A stretch of 64,000 bases of DNA, from NCBI GenBank assembly GCA_000384615.1, contig ARQU01000009.1, positions 25,831-89,830 on the forward strand, written 5' to 3'. Each line of letters starts with the position of its first letter. Positions within the stretch are counted from its first letter, which is position 1. The notes beneath the pieces are model-generated. The model had not been told where the DNA came from. It made no database searches and saw only the letters and a list, made by a program, of their open reading frames with translations. Made by a program: the position numbers and the translations under genes. This document shows, one piece after another, positions 1 to 7,012 of this stretch. This DNA is from an alpha proteobacterium SCGC AAA536-G10 (lineage in GTDB: Bacteria > Pseudomonadota > Alphaproteobacteria > Puniceispirillales > Marisalimonadaceae).

Positions 1-245
1 ATTAATGGTATAAAATCACCAACTTCTTCAAGTGAAAAACTTAATATTCTTTTTTGCTCCTCAAAATTACATGCGTGTATTTCAGAGGAATGCCCATTTA
101 CTGTTACAGCTGATATACCATCTGTTAAAGCACATTCTTTTATATGTTTTCTACTAGCTTTTTCATTTATTTGAAAATCTTTATCAAAGGCTAGCAATGT
201 TGCTGGAATTACACCTTCTAGTTTGAATTCTTTATTATGAGACAC
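1..245 (-). CDS. Dihydrodipicolinate synthase (DapA) family aldolase, 5' part only
   Basis: This reading frame is not in the ORF track because it leaves the window. Read on the minus strand from a GTG preceded by TGGAG at a good spacing, it gives VSHNKEFKLEGVIPATLLAF followed by motifs such as DGISAVTVNGHSSEIHA. This is the N-terminal strand of a class I aldolase TIM barrel of the DapA/NAL/KDG-aldolase family; the GVIPATLL and NGHSSE segments are characteristic. Only about 81 residues are present, so the Schiff-base lysine lies outside the window. Family members act as dihydrodipicolinate synthases or as aldolases and dehydratases on 2-keto-3-deoxy sugar acids. Given the sugar-acid genes elsewhere in the window, a 2-keto-3-deoxy-acid aldolase is as likely as lysine synthesis. 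It diverges from the MaoC-type gene. Confidence 0.8.
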   Translation of the reverse strand, partial: MSHNKEFKLEGVIPATLLAFDKDFQINEKASRKHIKECALTDGISAVTVNGHSSEIHACNFEEQKRILSFSLEEVGDFIPL

Positions 246-268
246 GAAAATCTCCACAAAATTTTATT

Positions 269-288
269 TTTATTTAATATTAAATAAA
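269..288. promoter_or_regulatory. Perfect AT-only palindrome between divergent genes
   Basis: A 20-base perfect palindrome, TTTATTTAATATTAAATAAA, lies in the 88-base space between the divergent DapA-family and MaoC-type starts. Its place would suit an operator shared by both promoters. It contains only A and T in an AT-rich spacer, so chance is a real explanation, and no known operator consensus is recognised. Confidence 0.2.
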
Positions 289-333
289 CTATCATTTATT
301 CTGAAATTTAAATAGAAAATAAGAGAGTTGAAA

Positions 334-793
334 ATGGTAATTATAGAACGCCCTTCTGAAATTATAAATTATGTTGATAAACCTCTGACACCAAGCGAAT
401 GGTATCATGTAACTCAAGAAAAAATTAATAACTTTGCAGAAGCAACATCTGACCATCAATGGATCCATGTAGATGAAGAAAGAGCAAAAAAAAGAAATGC
501 CTGAGGGAAAAACAATTGCCCATGGTTATTTTATGTTATCTTTACTTCCAAAATTAGCTGCCCAAAACTCACAAGTTCGAAATTCATCTAAAACATTAAA
601 TTATGGATCTGATAAAGTACGGTTTATTAACATGGTAAAAGTTGGATCATATGTTAGGCTTAACAAAACGATAATTTCCTGTGAGGAAATGAGTAATGGG
701 GGATATAGAGTAGTTAACAAATGTGAATTAGAAATTAAAAATGAAACTAAGCCAGCATTTATTGCTGAGACAATATCATTAGTATTTCCATAA
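334..793 (+). pseudogene. MaoC/NodN-family (R)-specific hydratase, interrupted by a one-base frameshift
   Basis: The ORF track lists only the downstream part (473-793). An ATG at 334 opens a frame reading MVIIERPSEIINYVDKPLTP, then DHQWIHVDEERAKK before a stop. The second frame continues KEMPEGKTIAHGYFMLSLLP. Together they form a standard hot-dog-fold MaoC-like dehydratase of about 150 residues, with the catalytic Asp/His in ATSDHQWIH and the GKTIAHGY helix. The frames join at a run of eight A residues at 486-493; seven would restore one frame. MaoC/NodN proteins hydrate enoyl-CoA thioesters, which suits the acyl-CoA genes nearby. This may be a genuine inactivating indel, a homopolymer sequencing or assembly error, or slippage during transcription or translation. 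The family assignment is firm; the broken state is what the sequence shows. Confidence 0.75.
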
Positions 794-822
794 TTAAAAA
801 AAATTTATATAAAGGCCATTAA

Positions 823-1791
823 ATGAAAGCAATTGTTTGTAACAATTTTGGACCAATCCAGGATATAGAATATAAAGATGTAAAAAAACCTATTATTCAG
901 GATAAAAGTGTAATCATTAATGTAAAATCTGTGGGTGTAAACTTTCCAGATGGATTATTAGTTCAAGGTAAATATCAATTAAAACCTGAAACTCCTTTTA
1001 TTCCTGGTATGGAAGTAGCTGGTGAAATTATTACAGTTGGATCAAGTGTTAAAAATTTTCAGATAGGTGATAGGGTGGCAGCTCTTTCTCAGTTAAGTGG
1101 ATATGCCGAACAAGCTGTTGTTCAAGAAAAATCTGTTTTCAAAATACCTTCTAATATGTCGTTTGATGATTCATGTGCACTCTTATGTGCGTATGGGACA
1201 TCCCATTACGCACTAAAACAAAGAGCTCAATTACAAAAAAATGAGTTATTAGTTGTTTTAGGAGCTTCAGGTTCAACTGGAATAGCAGCGATTCAAATAG
1301 GTAAAATAATAGGAGCAAAAGTAATTGCTGTATCTTCAAATCCTGAGAAGCAAAAAATAGCTAAAGATAATGGAGCAGATATTTCCATTGGATACGATAA
1401 TCTTAAAGAAGAATTGAAAAGCATATCTAATGGCAAAGGTGTCGATGTTATTTTTGACCCTGTTGGAGGGGATATATTTGATACAGTAGCTAGAACAATG
1501 GCTAGAAGTGGTAGATTATTAGTTATTGGATTTGCATCAGGTACAATACCAAAATTAGCAGTCAACTTAGCATTAGTAAAAGAGTTTAGTGTAGTTGGTG
1601 TCTTCTGGGGAGCTTTTACCCGAGGAGAACCCGAAGAATATAAAAAGAATATGATTGAACTATTTCAATGGTATCAAAAAGATCTACTTAAACCTTTGAT
1701 AGAGCAAAATTATCCATTGTCAGAAGCTGCAAAAGTGTTAGAAAAAATTCTTGCTAGAGGCGCTAAGGGTAAAATAATTTTAAAACCTTAA
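823..1791 (+). CDS. Zinc-free quinone oxidoreductase (MDR superfamily)
   Basis: A 322-residue medium-chain dehydrogenase/reductase of the NADPH:quinone oxidoreductase group. The N-terminal GroES-like domain carries VGVNFPDGLLVQGKY and PGMEVAGE. The nucleotide-binding domain begins with GASGSTG (about residues 147-153), the form found in zinc-free quinone reductases. The structural-zinc cysteine cluster of alcohol dehydrogenases is absent, and the length is normal. Expected role is NADPH-dependent reduction of quinones or of enoyl/enone substrates in the cytosol. It starts 30 bases after the frameshifted MaoC gene and may share its transcript. Substrate cannot be told from sequence. Two other MDR enzymes occur at 12082 and 36057 and are not close copies. 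Confidence 0.85.
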   Translation: MKAIVCNNFGPIQDIEYKDVKKPIIQDKSVIINVKSVGVNFPDGLLVQGKYQLKPETPFIPGMEVAGEIITVGSSVKNFQIGDRVAALSQLSGYAEQAVVQEKSVFKIPSNMSFDDSCALLCAYGTSHYALKQRAQLQKNELLVVLGASGSTGIAAIQIGKIIGAKVIAVSSNPEKQKIAKDNGADISIGYDNLKEELKSISNGKGVDVIFDPVGGDIFDTVARTMARSGRLLVIGFASGTIPKLAVNLALVKEFSVVGVFWGAFTRGEPEEYKKNMIELFQWYQKDLLKPLIEQNYPLSEAAKVLEKILARGAKGKIILKP

Positions 1792-1794
1792 TCG

Positions 1795-1817
1795 ATAAAA
1801 AAATATAAATTTTTTAT
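1795..1817. terminator. Weak AT-only hairpin between convergent genes
   Basis: Eight-base arms (ATAAAAAA and TTTTTTAT) around a seven-base loop sit between the convergent quinone oxidoreductase and znuB. A run of T follows on the plus strand and matching A-rich sequence serves the other direction. The stem is A:T only, so it is a weak candidate for a bidirectional terminator. Confidence 0.3.
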
Positions 1818-2620
1818 TCTTTTTTTAAAAACTTCCCAAAAAAATGGGAAAGAAAAAATAAAACTGCACTAACAACTACAATGGAAGGTCCAGATGGAAT
1901 ATCTGTTTTAACAGATATATAAATTCCTATTATAACTGAAAAAATACCAATTAGTGTTGAAATAACTACCATAATTCCTGGAGAATTAACTAGTCTTCTA
2001 GCAGTTGCAGCAGGTATTATTAACATTGCTGTAATTAATAAAAGTCCAATAATTTGCAATGACAACGCAACAACTATAGTTAAAACTGATGTCAATAACA
2101 AATTCATGTACAGAGAATTAATCCCCTCTGCTTTTGCTAAATCTTCATCCACGGTAACTAAAAGTAAAGATGACCAATTAAATAATATAAGAATTATAGC
2201 TAAAAAAACTCCTATATACATTCCCCAAATATCATTTGAGCTTACTGTCAAAATGTCACCAAATAAAATAGCATGTAGATCTATTTTAATTTTATTGAAT
2301 GAAATTACTATAATCCCAATAGCAAGGGCTACGTGGGCCAATACACCTAATAGGGTATCAGATGAGAGAGCTTTACTTTGTTGCAACCATAAAAATAGAA
2401 ATCCAAAGACCAAACAGACAAAAACAACCCCTATATTTATGCCAACACCAAGTAATATTCCTATTCCCGCACCTAGTAAGGAACTATGTGCAATTGATTC
2501 ACCATAATATGAAAGTCTTCTCCAAACGATAAAACAGCCTACTAGACCAGATATTAGAGCAACGGCAACACCAGCTAAAATACCTCTTATAATGAAAGGA
2601 TCAGTTATTTTATTCTCCAG
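1814..2620 (-). CDS. znuB: Zinc ABC transporter permease ZnuB, with a non-canonical start
   Basis: The track starts this ORF at an internal TTG (2413), but the family-typical N-terminus lies upstream in the same frame: LENKITDPFIIRGILAG, then GCFIVWRRLSYYGES and AHSSLLGAG. These are hallmark ZnuB/ABC-3 permease segments. No ATG, GTG or TTG exists in this frame between 2620 and the internal TTG. The natural start by alignment is the CTG at 2620, eleven bases inside the end of znuC, giving 268 residues, close to the usual 260-270. The protein is a multi-span inner-membrane permease moving Zn(II) delivered by ZnuA and powered by ZnuC. Translational coupling to znuC would suit a poor start. Function is confident; the start codon is inferred. 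Confidence 0.88.
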   Translation of the reverse strand: MENKITDPFIIRGILAGVAVALISGLVGCFIVWRRLSYYGESIAHSSLLGAGIGILLGVGINIGVVFVCLVFGFLFLWLQQSKALSSDTLLGVLAHVALAIGIIVISFNKIKIDLHAILFGDILTVSSNDIWGMYIGVFLAIILILFNWSSLLLVTVDEDLAKAEGINSLYMNLLLTSVLTIVVALSLQIIGLLLITAMLIIPAATARRLVNSPGIMVVISTLIGIFSVIIGIYISVKTDIPSGPSIVVVSAVLFFLSHFFGKFLKKE

Positions 2621-3359
2621 TAATAGTATTATTATGTTGAACTTTTTCAGTCTCGTTTGAATGTTGATAAACTGCCATTATATTTGCCATATCTTTACCA
2701 AACATGGATATAAATTCTGGATCTTTAGTAATTTGCTGAGGTTTACCGATGCAGCATATGTGATTAGAAAGACATAATACTTTTTTTGTTGAAGCCATAA
2801 CTAAATGTAAATCGTGAGACACCATCAAAATACTTAAACCTCTTTTTAAATATATGGATTGCAAAAGATTATAAAAGTAGATTTGACCAGAAACATCTAA
2901 ATTTTGAGCAGGTTCGTCGAGAATAAGTAATTCAGGATTATTAAGCAAACTTCTTGCAAGCAATACTCTTTGCATTTCACCACCAGACAAAACTGAAAGT
3001 TGCTTGTTAATTATTTTCTCAATTTGTGTCTCAGATACAACTTGTCTAAAAGAAATTTCATCAAATTTTTTTCTCATGGTTATAAAATTTTGGACACTCA
3101 TAGGCATTGTATTAATGATATTTATGGACTGGGGCATGTATCCTATTTTTAAATTAGGTTTCTTAATAATTTGACCACTATTAGGCTTATAAAACTCCAT
3201 TAAACATTTTAATAGCATAGTTTTACCAGCACCATTTGGTCCAATAATTGTAAGAAAGTCGTTTTTTTTTATTTCTATTTCAATATTATCTAATATGGCT
3301 TTTTCATTTTTAATTACGCTAATATTGTGAGCCGATATTAATGCATTTGTAGTTTTCAT
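2610..3359 (-). CDS. znuC: Zinc ABC transporter ATP-binding protein ZnuC
   Basis: An ABC ATPase with Walker A GPNGAGKT, Q-loop region YMPQS, signature LSGGEMQRV, Walker B LLILDEP and H-loop VSHDLHLV. The C-terminal CLSNHICCIGKP and the adjacent ZnuB and ZnuA genes identify the metal (zinc) uptake branch. The track ORF begins at 3440, but the first 27 residues are unusual for the family. The ATG at 3359 (MKTTNALISAHNIS) gives about 249 residues, the usual length, and is preferred, although neither start has a clear ribosome-binding site. It overlaps znuB by eleven bases and diverges from znuA across a candidate Zur operator, so the two units are probably co-repressed when zinc is sufficient. 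Confidence 0.9.
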   Translation of the reverse strand: MKTTNALISAHNISVIKNEKAILDNIEIEIKKNDFLTIIGPNGAGKTMLLKCLMEFYKPNSGQIIKKPNLKIGYMPQSINIINTMPMSVQNFITMRKKFDEISFRQVVSETQIEKIINKQLSVLSGGEMQRVLLARSLLNNPELLILDEPAQNLDVSGQIYFYNLLQSIYLKRGLSILMVSHDLHLVMASTKKVLCLSNHICCIGKPQQITKDPEFISMFGKDMANIMAVYQHSNETEKVQHNNTITGE

Positions 3360-3532
3360 TTTTTGATGACAATCTTTTTTTGAACTTTGAATTTTAAAAA
3401 ATATTAATAAATCATTTTTAATAAATTGTTTAACATTCAAAATTAACTAATTTTCTTAATATTTTTTATAAATTTTAATAATTTCTTATACCTTATTAAT
3501 CTTGACTTTTAAAGGTTATATAAATACGTATT

Positions 3533-3550
3533 GTTATGTTATAACATTAC
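3533..3550. promoter_or_regulatory. Candidate Zur operator between znuCB and znuA
   Basis: GTTATGTTATAACATTAC contains the perfect 12-base palindrome ATGTTATAACAT, and 16 of 18 positions match its own reverse complement. Zur boxes of Proteobacteria are built around TGTTATA..TATAACA-type repeats, and this one lies directly upstream of znuA in the divergent znuC/znuA spacer, where such sites are found. A TTGACT hexamer lies about 30 bases upstream. Assignment rests on position and resemblance; no zur gene is in the window. Confidence 0.65.
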
Positions 3551-3566
3551 AAAATTTTAAGGATAA

Positions 3567-4613
3567 ATGATGAATAAAATACTTTCTATTATAATTTTTA
3601 TATTATTTTCAAACTCTACTGTTTTTGCCAGCGAGACAAAAGGAGTTGTCACAACAATTCAGCCTATCAATTCACTTGTTAGTGCAGTAATTGGTAATAC
3701 TGGCAAAACTATTTCATTGATACCAGCAGAAATTTCTCCACATGAGTATAAATTAAAACCTTCTGATGCAAAGAAAATGCAAGAAGCGAACATTATTTTC
3801 TTCGTTTCAAATCATTTAGAAAGTGGCGTTACAAAAGTTTTCAAAAATTTGCCTAAAAATATTAAAATAATAGATCTATTAGAAGAGACAGGGATCGAAC
3901 ATCTCGCAATAAGAGATAATGAAGCTTGGGAACGTCATGACCACCATGGACATGAAGGCCATGACGACCACGATGATCATGATAAGCATGGTAAAAAACA
4001 TGACGATCACGACCATGATAAACATGCTAAAAAGCATGACGACCACGATGATCATGATAAGCATGATAAAAAACATGACGATCACGATGATCATCAAAGT
4101 AAAGACGATATTCACATCTGGTTAAGCCCAGATAATGCAATCAAAATAGTTAAAAAAGTTAATGAAGAATTAAGTTTGCTTTTCCCAGACAATGCTAGTC
4201 AATATAAAGTAAATTCAAATAATATTATTAATAAAATAAGTGATTTAAAAAGTGAGTTAACAAAAGATCTAGCTTCAATTAAAGACAAACCTTATGTGGT
4301 TTTTCATGATGCGTATCAATATTTCGAAAAAGCATTTGGGCTAAATGCCGTTGGTTCTGTTGCACTAGAAGATGATATCGCATCATCACCAAAACAGATA
4401 TCTTTTATTAAAGATAAAATAAAAAAATTAAATGCCTCATGTGTATTTCAAGAGCCACAATTTGACAGTAAATTAGTAAAAATAGTTGTTGAAGGAACGA
4501 ATGCGCAAATTGGAACTCTAGATCCATTAGGCGTGAACATTTCTGGAAAAGAAAATTTTTATATACAATTACTAAAAAATATGGCTAAAAGTTTAAAGGA
4601 ATGTTTAGGATAA
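3567..4613 (+). CDS. znuA: Zinc-binding periplasmic protein ZnuA with His/Asp-rich loop
   Basis: A 348-residue cluster A-I metal-binding protein. Residues 1-21 form a signal peptide. Likely zinc ligands are H59 in SPHEYKLKPSD, H183 in DIHIWLSPDN, the histidine in VFHDAYQYF, and the acidic residue in GTLDPLG near the end. Between the first and second ligands lies a low-complexity stretch (about residues 124-176) made almost wholly of H, D and K, typical of ZnuA and thought to bind or sense zinc. Start is the first of two ATGs, after AAGGA. The gene begins 17 bases after the candidate Zur box and is followed within 7 bases by an ABC ATPase gene, so it heads a four-gene operon. It binds periplasmic Zn(II) and passes it to ZnuB/ZnuC. 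Confidence 0.95.
   Translation: MMNKILSIIIFILFSNSTVFASETKGVVTTIQPINSLVSAVIGNTGKTISLIPAEISPHEYKLKPSDAKKMQEANIIFFVSNHLESGVTKVFKNLPKNIKIIDLLEETGIEHLAIRDNEAWERHDHHGHEGHDDHDDHDKHGKKHDDHDHDKHAKKHDDHDDHDKHDKKHDDHDDHQSKDDIHIWLSPDNAIKIVKKVNEELSLLFPDNASQYKVNSNNIINKISDLKSELTKDLASIKDKPYVVFHDAYQYFEKAFGLNAVGSVALEDDIASSPKQISFIKDKIKKLNASCVFQEPQFDSKLVKIVVEGTNAQIGTLDPLGVNISGKENFYIQLLKNMAKSLKECLG
3936..4094 (+). repeat. In-frame tandem repeats coding for the ZnuA His/Asp loop
   Basis: Imperfect direct repeats of roughly 36-39 bases, with recurring words such as CATGACGAC, CACGATGATCATGATAAGCA and AAAAAACATGACGAT, encode three to four units of the form HDDHDDHDKHxKK. Period and low complexity suggest expansion and contraction by slippage, so copy number may vary between strains. 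The opposite strand and the +1 frame give artefactual Met/Ile/Val-rich ORFs here. Confidence 0.8.
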
Positions 4614-4620
4614 ATGAGTT

Positions 4621-5262
4621 ATGTTAATCTGTGAAAATCTTTCATTTTCAATTGATGGTCACAAATTACTCTCAAACATAGATTTTAAAATAAAAAAAGA
4701 AAAGGACCTGTTAATTACAGGTCCTTCTGGTATAGGAAAGACAACATTATTAAGTATTTTATGTGGTCTTCAAATACCTACTGAAGGAAGCATTCGTTAT
4801 AATGATATTTCCCTTTATAGTTTATCTGAAAACAAAATTGACGAATTTAGAGGAAAACAACTCGGAATAGTTTTTCAAAGTTTTAATTTAATTAATGCGT
4901 TTACAATTAAGCAAAATCTCCAAATAGCAAATACTGCGGAAGGTTCCAAAGATACTGATCATCTTTACGACCTCCTTGAAAGAGTGGGATTAGCTGATAA
5001 ATCTCATATCAAGGTTTCAAATTTAAGTATTGGTGAAAAACAAAGGGTTGCGGTAGCGCGTGCATTTATAGGGCAACCGAAATGGATATTTTGTGATGAG
5101 CCTACATCATCATTAGATGATAAGAATACAGATATTATTACAAACCTAATCAAAGAAGAAAGCTTAAGACACAAAGCCTCATTAATTTTAATAACTCACG
5201 ACAAACGTGTTCAATCAATTCTTAATTTCAACAAAATATTAAGATTAGGAGAAGTATTATAA
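4621..5262 (+). CDS. ABC transporter ATP-binding protein, MacB/LolD-like
   Basis: A 213-residue ABC ATPase with Walker A GPSGIGKT (residues 34-41), the signature helix altered to LSIGEKQRVAVARAF, Walker B WIFCDEPTSSLD and H-loop LITHDKRV. Length and motifs fit the LolD/MacB/FtsE group that pairs with FtsX-fold permeases; such a permease follows immediately. It begins 7 bases after znuA, so the two are co-transcribed and probably under the same zinc control. MacB-type pairs act as mechanotransmission machines in the envelope rather than as classical importers. Its cargo is unknown; the linkage suggests a role in the zinc-starvation response. Similar ABC genes with DUF3299 partners occur in zinc-regulated loci of other Proteobacteria. 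Confidence 0.85.
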   Translation: MLICENLSFSIDGHKLLSNIDFKIKKEKDLLITGPSGIGKTTLLSILCGLQIPTEGSIRYNDISLYSLSENKIDEFRGKQLGIVFQSFNLINAFTIKQNLQIANTAEGSKDTDHLYDLLERVGLADKSHIKVSNLSIGEKQRVAVARAFIGQPKWIFCDEPTSSLDDKNTDIITNLIKEESLRHKASLILITHDKRVQSILNFNKILRLGEVL

Positions 5263-5282
5263 ATATATTCTTAATTTCATTT

Positions 5283-6446
5283 TTGTATTTAAACTCTAAG
5301 CCATTAAATTTTTTGATGAGTACACTTTTAATGATATTAGGTGTCACAATAATTACATTGTCAGTTTTGGTTAATCAAATTACTAAAAATACCTTTACTA
5401 AAAATAATCCTGATTTGGATGTAGTAGTAGGCGCCAAGGGAAGCCCTCTCCAATTAGTTTTATCATCTATTCATCATATTGATATTCCAACAGGAAATAT
5501 AAGTTACAAAAATGCTAAAAAAATTATGAAACATCCTGCTATTAAATTTGGAGTTCCAATTTCGTTAGGTGATAATTTCCAAAATTACAGGATAGTAGGT
5601 ACTGATAAGAAATTCTTAAAACTATATGATGCAGAATTAGAAATAGGTTCTATGTGGGAAAAGCCTATGCAATCCGTAATTGGTTCCAATGTAGCTAATT
5701 TCACTAAATTAAAAATTGACAAATTTTTTGTAGGATCTCATGGTTTAATAGATACAGGCGACATTCATTCTGAACAACCTTATAAAGTAGTTGGTATCTT
5801 AAAAAAGACAGGTACTATATTAGATAATTTAATTATCACCAGCTTGGATAGTGTATGGAATTTACATTCAAATCAAAATGACATTTTGAAAAAAAGTGAT
5901 AGCTTAGAAGTAACAGCATTATTATTAAAATATAAAAATAAAACTTCCGTCTTTTCTTTTCCAAGACTAATTAACAAAAACACAAGTATGCAGGCAGCTA
6001 GTCCTAATCTTGAAATTTCTAAATTATTTAAGTTAACTGGCGAAGCCCATAAAATTATTAATTATTTAAGTATTATAATTGTATCTTTATCATTCGCAGG
6101 AATTTTATTCACATTATTAAATAACATAAATGAAAGAAAATATGACCTGGCAATATTAAGAACACTTGGTTTTACTAGGGAACGAATTTTTTCTATAATT
6201 TTAATCGAGGGAATGACTGTTTCAATTTTAGGAAGTTTTATTGGGTTGATCTTAGGAGGTATAGTCTACAAGTGCATTGAATTTTTTTCATTACTAGGAA
6301 GAAATATAGTTACTGGACAGCTTAATTTTATTTATGAAATTTTAACGATATGGTTTGTTATTCTGATTATATCTTTTCTTACTTGTCTTATACCCGGCAT
6401 CAAAGTATATAAACAAAATATTAGAAACACCTTGTTAAATAGTTAA
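5283..6446 (+). CDS. ABC transporter permease, FtsX/MacB-like
   Basis: A 387-residue membrane protein: one transmembrane segment near the N-terminus (about residues 10-30), a long extracytoplasmic domain containing DLDVVVGAKGSPLQ, and three C-terminal segments beginning near INYLSIIIVSLSFAGILF. The cytoplasmic coupling motif NERKYDLAILRTLGF is typical of FtsX-domain permeases. The track uses a TTG at 5283, but homologues usually have about eight more residues (of the kind MNxFxxSxxYL). In frame upstream the DNA reads ATA AAT ATA TTC, with the ATA overlapping the stop of the previous gene at 5259, so the true start may be this non-canonical codon. It forms a pair with the preceding ATPase. Confidence 0.82.
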   Translation: MYLNSKPLNFLMSTLLMILGVTIITLSVLVNQITKNTFTKNNPDLDVVVGAKGSPLQLVLSSIHHIDIPTGNISYKNAKKIMKHPAIKFGVPISLGDNFQNYRIVGTDKKFLKLYDAELEIGSMWEKPMQSVIGSNVANFTKLKIDKFFVGSHGLIDTGDIHSEQPYKVVGILKKTGTILDNLIITSLDSVWNLHSNQNDILKKSDSLEVTALLLKYKNKTSVFSFPRLINKNTSMQAASPNLEISKLFKLTGEAHKIINYLSIIIVSLSFAGILFTLLNNINERKYDLAILRTLGFTRERIFSIILIEGMTVSILGSFIGLILGGIVYKCIEFFSLLGRNIVTGQLNFIYEILTIWFVILIISFLTCLIPGIKVYKQNIRNTLLNS

Positions 6447-6492
6447 TTATTTATTTTTATAGACGTAAAGTGAGATATGAAAAGATTAAAAT

Positions 6493-7011
6493 ATGAATAA
6501 AAAATTTGTAATTATACTCATATGTTCTTTATTTACATTTAAGGTATTTGGTTATGAAAAATTTAACCTTAATGATATTGATCCATCTGAGAATATTATA
6601 GTTGAAGATTTATATGAGCCACTCGAAGTAACGGGTGATGCCATACCCTGGCAATTATTTAAAAAAACCAAAGAGATTGAAGACTGTACAATTGATAAAG
6701 ATGGTTTTGACTATTGTCTCATAAAACCAGTTTATGATGATAATGTTAAAAAATATAATGGTAAAACAGTTACAATAATGGGCTTTATGTTCCCTCTTGA
6801 GCAATCAGAAAAACAAAAAAAATTTTTAATTGGACCATATCCTTTAAGTTGTCCATTTCACTACCACGTTGGACCATCGCAAGTTATCGAAATCAGTTCA
6901 GAAAAGGCTATTGACTTTTCCTTTGATCCTATAACAATAAAAGGTAGGCTTGAGGTAAAATATAATAAAGAAACTGGAACTTTTTATTATCTAAAAATTC
7001 TCAAATCATAA
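6493..7011 (+). CDS. DUF3299 family exported protein
   Basis: A 172-residue protein with a signal peptide (residues 1-20, ending VFGYEK). The C-terminal half matches the DUF3299 pattern: NGKTVTIMGFMFPLE, then FLIGPYPLSCPFHYHVGPSQVIEI, a compact beta-rich domain with a Cys/His cluster that could bind metal. A further cysteine pair occurs in CTIDKDGFDYC. Family function is unknown. It is the last gene of the znuA-ABC-ABC operon, 46 bases after the permease, and DUF3299 proteins recur next to MacB-like ABC genes in zinc-regulated clusters. A periplasmic accessory role in metal handling is therefore inferred. It ends one base before the convergent thiolase-like gene. Confidence 0.75.
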   Translation: MNKKFVIILICSLFTFKVFGYEKFNLNDIDPSENIIVEDLYEPLEVTGDAIPWQLFKKTKEIEDCTIDKDGFDYCLIKPVYDDNVKKYNGKTVTIMGFMFPLEQSEKQKKFLIGPYPLSCPFHYHVGPSQVIEISSEKAIDFSFDPITIKGRLEVKYNKETGTFYYLKILKS

Positions 7012-7012
7012 T

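Noticed and set aside
2106-2507. Plus-strand 133-residue ORF
   Set aside because: It is antisense to the conserved N-terminal and middle parts of znuB, which read as membrane protein on the minus strand.
3936-4094. Spaced repeats that could resemble a CRISPR array
   Set aside because: Repeats are tandem without unique spacers, are in frame and encode the ZnuA histidine loop.
3879-4125. ORFs 3879-4115 (minus) and 3919-4125 (plus) rich in Met, Ile and Val or Thr
   Set aside because: They are other-frame translations of the znuA His/Asp repeat; low complexity, no ribosome-binding site, fully inside a confident gene.
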